IMG/VR virus record: IMGVR_UViG_3300049893_001465
Location: 1-34,742 of that record
Direction: 5' to 3' (one strand)
DNA from: a virus
Length of the DNA stretch: 34,742 bases
The notes under the pieces were generated by a model that was given only the letters and a program-made list of their open reading frames with translations, made no database searches and had not been told where the DNA came from. The translations under genes were made by a program, and so were the position numbers. Below, piece after piece: positions 16,783-25,075 of this stretch. The stretch's first letter is position 1, and each line of letters opens with the position of its first letter.

Positions 16783-17226
16783 ATGAATCTAATTGATGCG
16801 CAAAAAGTACTAAGTACTAAAACATATTCAGAGGTCAATAAGGATCCTGACTTAAGTTTGTTGCTTTTGCGTTTTGTGCATCAATTTTATAAAGTCACGC
16901 CTGTACTAGGATGTGATTGTCTGGAAGGATATTTAAATCAAATAAAAAGTTTAACTAAAATACAAATCGATATGGAACTCGAAAAAACAGTAAGACTAAA
17001 ACAAGGTTTTAACATTTATTTTAAAAATTCCCATTTTAGTGCTGCCACGATTACAGAGGTGATTGCCAACGAATATTTGAATGAAACTGGAGACGAATAC
17101 CCATTTGAACGCTTGCCAGATGCGTACGTAAATGCAAAAAAAGCAGCTGAAAAAAAAGCAAACAAGAAAACAGATAAGACTGTTGAAAGTGCTCCAGAGT
17201 CCGAGCCTATCCAAGTAACTGAATAA
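16783..17226 (+). CDS. hypothetical head-operon protein
   Basis: A 147-residue mostly helical protein with a CDCLEGY motif near residue 45. The tail is lysine/alanine-rich then acidic (KKAAEKKANKKTDK, APESEPIQVTE). It lies between the capsid-side gene 16218 and the portal. No family recognised. The charged tail suggests contact with DNA or another head protein. No slippery site was seen, so it is not an obvious frameshifted tail chaperone. Confidence 0.5.
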   Translation: MNLIDAQKVLSTKTYSEVNKDPDLSLLLLRFVHQFYKVTPVLGCDCLEGYLNQIKSLTKIQIDMELEKTVRLKQGFNIYFKNSHFSAATITEVIANEYLNETGDEYPFERLPDAYVNAKKAAEKKANKKTDKTVESAPESEPIQVTE

Positions 17227-17236
17227 TATTGATTTT

Positions 17237-18589
17237 ATGAGAATTGCCTTGTCAGATATTGAAAGTAGGGAGAAATTATTCTCCGACAAACGATCACAAC
17301 TTGTAAAAGATAAGATTGTTTATTTCGGAGAAAACAATGACTACCCTATAATTATGCGTAACTTAGTAGCTAACAGCCCCACAGGCATGATCGTTGCAAA
17401 TGTTTACGCTAAGTATCTGATAGGGCAAGGCTTTGCCAATGGCTTAAACAATTACAAAATTGGTATTGATGCCTTTGGTAACGATGTTACTTTGTTTCAG
17501 TTACTACGTTTATTTTGCTACCAAATAGCAATACACCAAGGGGCTTTTATTCGAATATCAAAAAACAGTTCGAATCAAATAGGCAGTTTGCAAGTTACCG
17601 ATTTTTCAGCGAATAGAGTACGAACTCCAGACGACTCAGGATATTTCAGTCAAATAGTTTATAATAAAAACTTTGGACTTTCTGACTATAAGGAAAAAAA
17701 TTCAAAATCATACTTTGTTTATTCTGATAACATAGATGTATTTAACTCAAGGCTTGCAAAATTTGATAGTATTGAATCGTACTGTGGTGAAGTAGCATAC
17801 TTTGCATTGCCAAGTGTAACAAGTTCTGGGGTTTATCCATTAAGTAAATTTGATAGTGTTTACTTGGATCTTGATACCGAGGCACGTTTTTCGCTCTTCA
17901 AAAACACAAAAACCCGTTTCGGATTTACCGATGTTACAGTTGTTAGTGTGGCAGGTGCAACAACCGAAGAGGCACAAAGTGCCGTTGTTAATGAGTTTAC
18001 GCAAAGCATGGGCGTAGACGGCTCAAATATGATTTTACTTTTTGATGAGGTCGATGCTGAAACAAATAGAGTAACAGAAAAGCACGTTAACACTTCGAGT
18101 ATACCAAGCAATTTAGATGCGAAATTATATGAAATATTAGAAGATCGAATTGCTAACAATATTCGAAAAGCTGGTAATATGCCAGCAGAATTAATTGATT
18201 ATGAAAAAAGTAAGATAGGAACCACTTCGGGCGAAGCCTTAAAACAAGCTCGAAAATCTTACAACGATATTACAGAGGATGATCGGGCAAGTATTTCAGC
18301 GTTTTTTGCAAACTTAATGAAAAGCTTTGTGGATCCAGCCGTTGCAAATGTAACTGATTGGACGATCGAGCCATTAACAACTGCCGAGCCTATCGACATA
18401 GAGCAAAAGAAACAAGAAGGATTTGTTAATTTGCAAACTTCTAAAGATGGAATAGTTTTGATAATTAATTTGGTTGGTAAAGTTCAAACTGGTCAATTAA
18501 ATATAGATAGTGCAAAAAATATTCTAGTCAATTTATTTGGTTTAAGTCTTGAGCAAACGAATAATATATTAAGTAATGGCACTAACTAA
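17237..18589 (+). CDS. portal protein
   Basis: A 450-residue protein of portal size. An N-terminal region holds YFGENNDYPIIMRNLVANSP and a helix IVANVYAKYLIG. The central domain includes GSLQVTDFSANRVR and YFVYSDNIDVFNS. A long C-terminal helical region has KLYEILEDRIANNIRKAGN then KIGTTSGEALKQARKSYN, like the crown and clip helices of phage portals. It is translated 10 bases after the previous stop and overlaps the connector gene by 14. The portal lies downstream of the capsid, the reverse of the common order. Confidence 0.75.
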   Translation: MRIALSDIESREKLFSDKRSQLVKDKIVYFGENNDYPIIMRNLVANSPTGMIVANVYAKYLIGQGFANGLNNYKIGIDAFGNDVTLFQLLRLFCYQIAIHQGAFIRISKNSSNQIGSLQVTDFSANRVRTPDDSGYFSQIVYNKNFGLSDYKEKNSKSYFVYSDNIDVFNSRLAKFDSIESYCGEVAYFALPSVTSSGVYPLSKFDSVYLDLDTEARFSLFKNTKTRFGFTDVTVVSVAGATTEEAQSAVVNEFTQSMGVDGSNMILLFDEVDAETNRVTEKHVNTSSIPSNLDAKLYEILEDRIANNIRKAGNMPAELIDYEKSKIGTTSGEALKQARKSYNDITEDDRASISAFFANLMKSFVDPAVANVTDWTIEPLTTAEPIDIEQKKQEGFVNLQTSKDGIVLIINLVGKVQTGQLNIDSAKNILVNLFGLSLEQTNNILSNGTN

Positions 18590-19088
18590 CTTTTCAATCC
18601 AGCAGACAATTAAACCAATAAGCCCAAACAAAGCAAGTGAATTTGATTTGATTTGTGCGGAGGTTGAAGACGTTTACCTGCCTAAGCTTTTAGGCGTTCG
18701 AATGTATAGTGACTTACAAGCGAACCAAGCAAACTATACTGACTTAATAAACGGCTGCACGTTCGTAGTCGATGGAATACAATATACCCACAAGGGGCTT
18801 AATTTTATCCTGTGTTACTACAACTATGCAAAATATATTAAAAATTCTCATTTAGCTGATACTTTTACAGGCTTAGTTAACCAAAATAGAGAGGAAACGA
18901 CTCAAGTAAGTAGCGCAGAGCGAGAAAGATTGGCAATAGAAAATATTGAAGTTGCTTCAACTAATTGGCTATTGACAAAGTTCTATTTGGATAATAATAC
19001 GATTTTATACCCACTTTGGAACTGTGCGGATACAAAAACAATTCTACCGTTCAAAATGTTTGCAATGCCAAACAATAAAAAAAAGTAG
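18576..19088 (+). CDS. head-tail connector, DUF6712-like
   Basis: A 170-residue mostly helical protein. The N-terminal helix FDLICAEVEDVYLPKLLG, then NYTDLINGCTFVVDG, and a LNFILCYYNYAKYIKNSHL helix resemble gp6-like connector proteins of Bacteroidota phages (DUF6712 type). These form the ring below the portal. It overlaps the portal gene by 14 bases, which fits that role. The C-terminus ends in a basic patch (NNKKK). Confidence 0.6.
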   Translation: MALTNFSIQQTIKPISPNKASEFDLICAEVEDVYLPKLLGVRMYSDLQANQANYTDLINGCTFVVDGIQYTHKGLNFILCYYNYAKYIKNSHLADTFTGLVNQNREETTQVSSAERERLAIENIEVASTNWLLTKFYLDNNTILYPLWNCADTKTILPFKMFAMPNNKKK

Positions 19089-19091
19089 GCC

Positions 19092-20177
19092 ATGACATTT
19101 AAAGAACTATTCAATCAGAATCTAATTACAACGCCAAACGACGATTATCGATTTGCGCTTGGCTTGCCCGGTGTGGAGGGTGCGGTAAATATTCAGTATT
19201 CTGTTTTTGTTGACCTTATTACAACGCTTGCTGGGATTACCGATTGGAGCGCAAAAGTGTACACAAATAGAGCTATAGTATTATATAACAACCAATTATA
19301 TATATTATCTGATAGTGTTTCGTTACCTTATTCAAGTACTAATTTTACAACGGAGTTGGCCGCTGGCGATTGGTTGCAACTAACATTTGAGCTCTCCCAA
19401 AGTTCGGGAAACGGTACTACAATTTTAATGAGTCAAGATGCAATTACTAATTTATTAAATAGCAAAGTCGATATTGTATTAGGCAAAGGTTTGAGTACGA
19501 ATGATTTTACCAATGCTTACAAAACAAAACTAGATTCTTTAAACGAACATTACAAAGGAAAATATGTTAGCTTAGCAGCCTTACAAGCTGCCTATCCAAC
19601 GGCTTCCGACGGTGATTATGCAATAGTAGATAGTGGGGTGGGCGTGGATGCAAAAGAGTATCTTTGGGATCAGGACGATCTTAGCTGGGTACTTGGCGGA
19701 GGCTCGACTATTGTAGTCGATTTGTCAATTGTCGACGGCAGTACGAACGCAGTAAGTGGTAATGCTGTTTACGATGCTTTAGTTTTAAAAGCAAATTTAA
19801 TTTCTCCAAACTTTTCAGGAACACCAACGGCACCAACCGCAACGGCTGGCACTAATACCAGTCAAATCGCAACAACTGAATTTGTTACGACGGCAGTCAA
19901 TAATATTGGCAAAGAATATCAAATTTTATTCTTTGGAGAAACTACAGGATTTTTGAGTTTTGCAAGTACTTTAAGCCTGAATACTTCGAATAATTATGCA
20001 AAGCAAAATATACAATCATTTATTATTACACCTTATCCAAGTGGCTCGACGATCAATATTGTAACTGGTGGCAATTGGAATACACTACCAATTAATATCC
20101 CTTCAGGGGTTTACACTTGGTCAGCGACTTATACACTAGCAACTTCACAAGGTGTTTTGCATTTTAAATTAGTTTAA
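19092..20177 (+). CDS. tail fibre protein
   Basis: A 361-residue fibre protein. The N-terminal ~100 residues likely attach it to the tail. The shaft carries the classic side-fibre repeat ISPNFSGTPTAPTATAG followed by SQIATTEFVTTAVNN (residues about 236-268), known from lambda-type stf proteins. Before it are YVSLAALQAAYPTASDGDYA and YLWDQDDLSWV, another frequent fibre module. The C-terminal part is beta-rich. It ends three bases before the second parS-like site. Confidence 0.8.
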   Translation: MTFKELFNQNLITTPNDDYRFALGLPGVEGAVNIQYSVFVDLITTLAGITDWSAKVYTNRAIVLYNNQLYILSDSVSLPYSSTNFTTELAAGDWLQLTFELSQSSGNGTTILMSQDAITNLLNSKVDIVLGKGLSTNDFTNAYKTKLDSLNEHYKGKYVSLAALQAAYPTASDGDYAIVDSGVGVDAKEYLWDQDDLSWVLGGGSTIVVDLSIVDGSTNAVSGNAVYDALVLKANLISPNFSGTPTAPTATAGTNTSQIATTEFVTTAVNNIGKEYQILFFGETTGFLSFASTLSLNTSNNYAKQNIQSFIITPYPSGSTINIVTGGNWNTLPINIPSGVYTWSATYTLATSQGVLHFKLV

Positions 20178-20180
20178 AAG

Positions 20181-20196
20181 TGGTCCACGTGGAACA
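20181..20196. promoter_or_regulatory. parS-like ParB-binding site 2
   Basis: TGGTCCACGTGGAACA matches the parS consensus TGTTCCACGTGGAACA at 15 of 16 bases, with a mismatch at position 3. It sits in the 32-base gap between two fibre genes, about 9.1 kb from site 1. It keeps the central CACGTG and most of both arms, but as RNA the arms pair poorly and no T-run follows, so it is better explained as a protein-binding site than as a terminator. Confidence 0.65.
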
Positions 20197-20209
20197 AAAA
20201 ATATAATAT

Positions 20210-22063
20210 ATGCCAGTAACATATACAACGCCTTGGGGCAACGATACAAAGAACAGCGGTTTAAATATTTACGAATCCAAAAGGACTTTATTGTCTGGAA
20301 TAACAACGGCTGCGGGTAGTACTGCTTTTGCGACTGGGTACTATAATGAAACATATGGTGCTGGTGGGGCGAAGCCTACAGGTTTTAGGCTTCTTCAAAT
20401 CGACGGCACAAGTCTAGGGACTTCACTAACTTTGTTTCCAAACAACGGCAGGGTATACAATGCAAGTCTTGGCTCTAGCGGTGGAACTGCTGACGGCTTA
20501 AGACTTGTTAACAATCCAACGTCGACAGGGGGGATTTCATTTTCAAGTCTAAAAAATAGTTTAATAGCCAAAACTCCTGCAGCGTTTACAATTACTTCGA
20601 CTGGTCAGAATACTGTAATTGGCACCAAATCAAGTGCGCAGCCCCTTGTTTTAAATCTTGGCGTTAATTCAATAAACGATATTTATTGCGATTTTAATGG
20701 CGGTACAACGTCCGACGGAATAGCAATTACAAACATAACAAGTGCAACTAACACAAAATTCCAATATTATCAAAATTGCCGTTTCCGATTCAACGGCGGT
20801 ACAGGAACGAATGAAACTACATACACTCTACCAACTGGCGCCGATGATGCTGCACGCTTGGCGAACTTAAGAAGTAGATGTGTAGCGGTGTACGGCGGTG
20901 TTGCTTCTGATTATTTTCAGGGGTGTGCGTATTCGAGTGCTACAACTAATACTAATATATTTATAGACCCTGCGAACGAAAATTATTATTTAGTTCCAAA
21001 TTGTACACCTTCAAAAATGGCTTTTAATGGCAAATATGTAGGTTTATTCCCCGAGGCTTTTGTTTCAACGGTCAGCGGTTCGTGGACATTGACCAACGTG
21101 GATACAAGTGGCAATATTTTAGACCAAAGAAAATTAGCTACTTTGGTAAGTCCGATTATAAATTTTGGAGTTATTCGTAAAATTACAAGCTTCGAGGCTA
21201 TTGGCTCGCTGGCCGTGCGAAACGGCAACGAAATAAATCAAGTCTTAACAATATTACCACAGCCTAAAATTTATACTAATACTTTGACTGCTGGCAAAAT
21301 TTACAAAGTGTATAACTCTGCTATAACATCAAATGGTAGTATTACTTCAACCACTCACCCAGTAGGGGCTTGTTTTATTGCCAAAAATGATACTACTCAA
21401 TCCTTGAGTTTTTTTAGTGGTTCCGATACTTACGGCAGTTCTTTAATAGCTGGCACAATTTTGACAGACCTAGGACTTTACGAAGTCGAGGCAGGTAGTA
21501 CGGCAATATATAAGGGCGTTACCTACAATCCTACAGACCGATTTCAAGCCTATGTAGACTTAACAGCCGATCCAACCTCCAACACCTTCAGCGGTGCAGG
21601 TACTGTGAAGCAATTTAATGGAGGATTTGTGCGACAAATTTATGATTATACAGGCGTTTCAGGCATTACCGCTGGTACTGCTTTACGTGATAAAGTTAGT
21701 TACTTGGTAACTGGAGGAACTTCGGTAACTTATCTTAGTTCGGTGTACACACCTGGGCAGGTGCTCACTTGTTTGGCTTCGAGTTCTACAGCATTTACAA
21801 GCGTTGGAGGTGCCACGCTAACAGAGTACTACGTAGGATTCGTTTCCAGTTTGGAGGTGAAGAGCTCGAAAACAGATGCAACCCTTAGCGGTTTATCGTT
21901 CTACAAATATTCCATGTATGATGCGCCACAAGCTAACTACGATGTAAACGGTGCGGTCTCCGCTGGTAATGTAGACTCTGGATTTGTAAGGGCACAAGCT
22001 CAAGACCTTACAGCATTAGCGGTGCAATACAGAATTTTGGTGCAACCTATAAATATAACATAG
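20210..22063 (+). CDS. large tail appendage / receptor-binding protein
   Basis: A 617-residue beta-rich protein with abundant G, S, T and N. Several stretches of short alternating strands (GGISFSSLKNSLIAKTP, IYCDFNGGTTSDGIAITNI) recall beta-helical tail spikes or fibres. Residues about 360-470 contain small beta modules (AGKIYKVYNSAITSNGSI, AGTILTDLGLYEVEAGSTA) that occur repeatedly in phage appendage proteins. It follows the fibre gene, so it likely contacts the host surface. No catalytic motif for a lysin or depolymerase was recognised. Confidence 0.65.
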   Translation: MPVTYTTPWGNDTKNSGLNIYESKRTLLSGITTAAGSTAFATGYYNETYGAGGAKPTGFRLLQIDGTSLGTSLTLFPNNGRVYNASLGSSGGTADGLRLVNNPTSTGGISFSSLKNSLIAKTPAAFTITSTGQNTVIGTKSSAQPLVLNLGVNSINDIYCDFNGGTTSDGIAITNITSATNTKFQYYQNCRFRFNGGTGTNETTYTLPTGADDAARLANLRSRCVAVYGGVASDYFQGCAYSSATTNTNIFIDPANENYYLVPNCTPSKMAFNGKYVGLFPEAFVSTVSGSWTLTNVDTSGNILDQRKLATLVSPIINFGVIRKITSFEAIGSLAVRNGNEINQVLTILPQPKIYTNTLTAGKIYKVYNSAITSNGSITSTTHPVGACFIAKNDTTQSLSFFSGSDTYGSSLIAGTILTDLGLYEVEAGSTAIYKGVTYNPTDRFQAYVDLTADPTSNTFSGAGTVKQFNGGFVRQIYDYTGVSGITAGTALRDKVSYLVTGGTSVTYLSSVYTPGQVLTCLASSSTAFTSVGGATLTEYYVGFVSSLEVKSSKTDATLSGLSFYKYSMYDAPQANYDVNGAVSAGNVDSGFVRAQAQDLTALAVQYRILVQPINIT

Positions 22064-22064
22064 C

Positions 22065-22262
22065 ATGGCAAGTCAAATAGTAAGTATAGATACGGGGCTC
22101 GAAAGCGTGCCTCCTCAGTTTTTTGGTGATGCTTCAAAAATAAATAGCATGATTTTTGGGGTAGAACAGATTACACAGTTTTATCCAGATAGTTCAAAAA
22201 TTTTTTCAATAGTTGCAGCATTCGACGCAGCACCATTACCAACAATCATAATAATAAATTAA
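22065..22262 (+). CDS. short hypothetical structural-operon protein
   Basis: A 65-residue protein that starts two bases after the appendage gene. It has two copies of a short pattern, GDASKINSMIFGVEQI and PDSSKIFSIVAAFDA, which suggests a small internal duplication. Beta-rich with a hydrophobic end. It may be an appendage accessory or chaperone. No known family recognised. Confidence 0.5.
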   Translation: MASQIVSIDTGLESVPPQFFGDASKINSMIFGVEQITQFYPDSSKIFSIVAAFDAAPLPTIIIIN

Positions 22263-22264
22263 TC

Positions 22265-22591
22265 ATGGGAGATTTTGTTCAAAACAACGCAGGGATAATA
22301 GTCACAGTATTAATCAATATTACTGGTATAATTGCGTTTTTCACACAACAAAAAGAAGGGCTGGCGAAATTAAAAATCGACGTGGCAGCAAACACCGCTT
22401 CAATAGAAAATCTTAAAAATAGACAGCACGAAATGGGCAAGGATTTGGGGTTTCTTTTGGCGAGATACGAAAGCATCGACAAACTAAATGATAGTGCTGC
22501 ACTTCAATTCAATTCTTTAAAAGATAAGCTTCAGCTCTTACAAATAGAGATTGAGAAACTAAAAACACAAGTTGAAATAAAATACAAGTAA
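22265..22591 (+). CDS. membrane-anchored coiled-coil protein, holin- or spanin-like
   Basis: A 108-residue protein with one N-terminal membrane helix (residues about 9-27, AGIIVTVLINITGIIAFFT). It is followed by a long coiled coil (ASIENLKNRQHEMGKDL to KLQLLQIEIEKLKTQVEI). This layout occurs in haemolysin-XhlA-like and spanin-like lysis accessories and in some structural proteins. It stands near the end of the late operon, where lysis genes often lie. Lysis is a guess, since no endolysin was found near it. Confidence 0.45.
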   Translation: MGDFVQNNAGIIVTVLINITGIIAFFTQQKEGLAKLKIDVAANTASIENLKNRQHEMGKDLGFLLARYESIDKLNDSAALQFNSLKDKLQLLQIEIEKLKTQVEIKYK

Positions 22592-22592
22592 A

Positions 22593-22754
22593 ATGAGAAA
22601 AATAATTTTTGGAATAAAAGATATATTCAGAATGCTGAATAATGCTTTAACTTTGGATTTTAAGAATAAGTTCTGGGACGCTTTATTTACGGCCTCGACG
22701 GTTGGTTTATTGTTATTCTTTGCGCTTGCATTCTTGTTTGCTAACATTTTTTAA
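22593..22754 (+). CDS. 53-residue membrane protein, possible holin
   Basis: A small gene starting one base after the preceding stop. It encodes a basic amphipathic N-terminus (MRKIIFGIKDIFRMLNNA) and a single C-terminal helix (STVGLLLFFALAFLFANIF). It is the last gene of the late operon, directly before a strong terminator. Position and topology would suit a small holin or antiholin, but many phage membrane peptides look alike. Confidence 0.5.
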   Translation: MRKIIFGIKDIFRMLNNALTLDFKNKFWDALFTASTVGLLLFFALAFLFANIF

Positions 22755-22762
22755 CTAAAATA

Positions 22763-22786
22763 ATAGCCTTCGGGCTATATTTTTTA
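22763..22786 (+). terminator. Rho-independent terminator with UUCG loop
   Basis: ATAGCC (22763-22768) and GGCTAT (22773-22778) form a perfect 6-bp stem closed by the very stable TTCG loop, then a T-run (22780-22785). It ends the late operon, ten bases after the last stop codon and just before dyad promoter 5. Confidence 0.9.
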
Positions 22787-22797
22787 TTAAATAATAT

Positions 22798-22828
22798 TTG
22801 ATATTATCAAAAAGTATTCGTACATTTG
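22798..22828 (+). promoter_or_regulatory. dyad promoter 5 (before 22924)
   Basis: TTGATATTATCAA (22798-22810) has perfect arms. Its TTG is the -33 element, and TACATTTG (22821-22828) follows after 20 bases. TTGCATAG follows the -7 box as in promoters 1 and 9. It starts a new transcription unit after the late terminator. Confidence 0.85.
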
Positions 22829-22923
22829 TTGCATAGTTAATGCAGAATGCTGGCAGCCTTTGAATAAGCATCGGTGTTGGATCGTACCCGACTTTTGCAG
22901 CTGAAATTTAAAACCAAAAAGAT
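22829..22923 (+). other. structured leader with tiny ORF
   Basis: The ~90-base leader before 22924 can form hairpins ATGCT/AGCAT (22847-22851 with 22867-22871) and GTTGG/CCGAC (22876-22880 with 22888-22892, one G-U pair). A seven-codon ORF (MQNAGSL, 22840-22863) overlaps the first. These may be chance, but the leader is longer and richer in G+C than most others here. Confidence 0.3.
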
Positions 22924-23313
22924 ATGAAATATACAATTGATACCAAAGGGCTTAAATCTTATCTTGAAAGCTTAAAAGAAACTGATTTCAGAGACGAGGA
23001 CGGAGGGCGTGGCACGAATCCAAGCGGTATTATAAAAAGGGCGCAAACAAGGGACGATATAGAGTTTTTTAAAATGGACAAATCTAAAATAACACTAGAT
23101 TGTTTTATTGACTATGGAATGCCTTTTTTGTGCGATGTTTTAGGAAATGATTTGTCGATAGTTGAATTATCGAGAAAAAAACATAAAATGCAAAACGGTA
23201 GAGTATTGAGGATGAAGTTTATTGCAACGGTGATAAAAGACTGTAGAAAAACTTATGGCACTTGCTTGAATGGCTATTGGATAATTCCTGACCAATTTTT
23301 AAAAATTAAATAA
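22924..23313 (+). CDS. hypothetical accessory protein
   Basis: A 129-residue protein with a charged start (LESLKETDFRDEDGGRG) and a core with CFIDYGMPFLCD. The C-terminus reads TCLNGYWIIPDQFLKIK. No family recognised. It is the first gene of the operon behind dyad promoter 5 and sits one base before the next start. Confidence 0.6.
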   Translation: MKYTIDTKGLKSYLESLKETDFRDEDGGRGTNPSGIIKRAQTRDDIEFFKMDKSKITLDCFIDYGMPFLCDVLGNDLSIVELSRKKHKMQNGRVLRMKFIATVIKDCRKTYGTCLNGYWIIPDQFLKIK

Positions 23314-23314
23314 A

Positions 23315-23584
23315 ATGTACACTTTAGAAAGATTATTAGAAATAAAAGAAGCTGCCAAAGCTGCTAAGGCTTGCGTTTCTCAATACAAGAAATTTGTTGA
23401 ATTTCTTAAGACCAAGGACATTAAAAACGCTTGGGCAACGGTGATGGGGAGTGCTGATTGGTGTATAGATAATAGAGTTATTACACAAAGTGAGCTAGAT
23501 AATTATTCAGGGGCAGTATTAGCTTTTCACAAAAACGGACAGCCAATGGTAAAAAGTACGTATATAAATGGAGTATATCAATAA
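23315..23584 (+). CDS. hypothetical accessory protein
   Basis: An 89-residue protein. The N-terminal half is a basic, alanine-rich helix (LLEIKEAAKAAKACVSQYKK) and the remainder is mixed (WATVMGSADWCIDNRV). Nothing specific recognised. It is co-transcribed with its neighbours. Confidence 0.55.
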   Translation: MYTLERLLEIKEAAKAAKACVSQYKKFVEFLKTKDIKNAWATVMGSADWCIDNRVITQSELDNYSGAVLAFHKNGQPMVKSTYINGVYQ

Positions 23585-23593
23585 AATTTAATC

Positions 23594-24067
23594 ATGAAAA
23601 AAGAACACAAAAAAATACTACAGGATTTACACTTGCAAAGCAGCAAGGTAAAATATCCTTCAATGCCAGATGAATACAGGCCAAAGAAAAATTACAATGA
23701 CAAAACCGCCAACGGCCTAACGACTTGTATAAAAGATTTTTTGAATTTTTCAGGCTGGCAAGCTGAAAGAATATCGGTAACAGGGCGAAGGATAAATGTA
23801 GGCAAAACAAAGAAAACCAACGCTTTCGGAACGGTCAAGACTGTAGGTAATACAATGTATATACCTAGTACCATGACTAAGGGGAGTTCGGATATTTCTG
23901 CCACAATTAAAGGTAAATCAGTAAAAATTGAAGTAAAAATCGGAGCGGACAAACAAAGTGAAAAGCAAATTGAATACCAAAAGAATATCGAGAAAGCTGG
24001 GGGTGTTTATTTTATTGCTAAGAACTTTGAAGATTTTTATGAGTTTTATTTAGAGATGGTTAAATAA
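23594..24067 (+). CDS. VRR-NUC-like endonuclease / resolvase
   Basis: A 157-residue nuclease of the PD-(D/E)XK class. After a basic N-terminus comes the core: KGSSDISATIKGKSVKIEVK (D of SDI, E and K of EVK), then the QIEYQKNIEKAGGVYFIAKN helix-strand. This order is typical of VRR-NUC and small phage Holliday-junction resolvase-like proteins. It may process replication or recombination intermediates. Length is close to the family's usual 100-150 residues. Confidence 0.75.
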   Translation: MKKEHKKILQDLHLQSSKVKYPSMPDEYRPKKNYNDKTANGLTTCIKDFLNFSGWQAERISVTGRRINVGKTKKTNAFGTVKTVGNTMYIPSTMTKGSSDISATIKGKSVKIEVKIGADKQSEKQIEYQKNIEKAGGVYFIAKNFEDFYEFYLEMVK

Positions 24068-24084
24068 GGTTAAAAACTAAAACA

Positions 24085-24479
24085 ATGGAAAAATACTTAG
24101 TATCATTCAAGCAGAATTTAACGTAGGGGGATTTTACGGTGAATTTGACGGTTTTGAAATAAAGACAGATCAGCAAGTTATTAAGATAGGAATATCAGCA
24201 ACAAGTCGTTGTTGCGAGGAGTTTGGGTGTATAACCACAAACGATGATATAAATGAGTTTATTGGTGCTGATTTGATTGGAATATCAATAACAGATTTAG
24301 TTCTGAATAATAATGAGATCTTCGAATTAGAACACTTGCAATGTGGCGGAGCAATGTTTGTTAATTTAGAAACAAGCGAAGGAATCCTTCAATTTGTTGC
24401 ATATAATTCTCATAATGGTGGATACGGTCACGATGCTGTATTGATTAGCAAACAAAAAGAAATCACAGAAGAACTTTAA
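24085..24479 (+). pseudogene. frameshifted DUF7448-like protein gene
   Basis: ATG 24085 opens only a 13-codon frame (MEKYLVSFKQNLT), but the +1 frame reads on without stops to 24479. It gives ..KILSIIQAEFNVGGFYGEF, then CCEEFGC, NEFIGADLIGI, NLETSEGILQFVAYNSHNGG and HDAVLISKQ, the pattern of a phage family I recall as DUF7448-like. One extra A in the A5 run at 24089-24093 would join the ATG to it, giving 131 residues. So the gene is broken by a one-base loss, a sequencing error, or expressed by slippage. No other ATG or GTG start lies upstream in the long frame. A TTG at 24273 would give only 68 residues and lose the conserved start. Confidence 0.7.
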
Positions 24480-24490
24480 AACTAAAAAAC

Positions 24491-24781
24491 ATGAATGAAT
24501 TTTGGAATAAAACAGAACAATTACTTGAAGAGCTTGAAGGTGTTTTTGTAGTAAAAAAAATCAGAAACCCTGAGCCTGTAATATTGAAGGATAGTACATT
24601 AAGGGCTGCGACCTTTATCTTTCAAAGTATTTTAGAGCAAAAAATGTTTGAGCTAATACAAAATGAAAAAATGAGTATGCAAGATGCAGAAAATATGGCT
24701 ATTGCTTGCGGTAACGACTTGCACAAGCTTTGCAAAACTTACACTGGAATTAAATTAGAAGAAACTTTTGATAAAAAATAA
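24491..24781 (+). CDS. hypothetical helical protein
   Basis: A 96-residue, largely helical protein with acidic and basic patches (EQLLEELEGVF, EKMSMQDAENMAIACG). No motif recognised. It sits in the accessory operon and ends one base before the next ATG (24783). Confidence 0.55.
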   Translation: MNEFWNKTEQLLEELEGVFVVKKIRNPEPVILKDSTLRAATFIFQSILEQKMFELIQNEKMSMQDAENMAIACGNDLHKLCKTYTGIKLEETFDKK

Positions 24782-24782
24782 T

Positions 24783-25046
24783 ATGAAAAACGCAAACGGT
24801 CGACTTGCAAAATTACCTAAGTGGGCACAAGTCGAATTACTAAAAAAAGAAGAGCTGGTAAAAGAATTAGAGTCAAAATTAAAAAAAGCAGAGCTTGCCA
24901 ATGAAATAACTCAAAAAATGGATTGGTTTACACTTGGCTTTCATACAAAGGAATTAACTGGTTTGTTTGTTCTGGACAAAGACTCTATACATAGAGTCGC
25001 TACAATTGGCGAAGGTACTATATTGTTAGTCGGGAGGCCTAGGTAA
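24783..25046 (+). CDS. hypothetical protein
   Basis: An 87-residue protein with a basic coiled-coil-like first half (ELLKKEELVKELESKLKKAE) and a beta-rich second half (FHTKELTGLFVLDKDSIHRV). Start at ATG 24783 is chosen over a TTG 15 bases upstream because it lies directly after the previous stop. Function unknown. Confidence 0.55.
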   Translation: MKNANGRLAKLPKWAQVELLKKEELVKELESKLKKAELANEITQKMDWFTLGFHTKELTGLFVLDKDSIHRVATIGEGTILLVGRPR

Positions 25047-25075
25047 AAAAAAATTACATTATTTGGTATTATTAT

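Noticed and set aside
16783-17226. Programmed frameshift tail chaperone
   Set aside because: No slippery heptamer and overlapping second frame were seen, and the tape measure gene lies far upstream.
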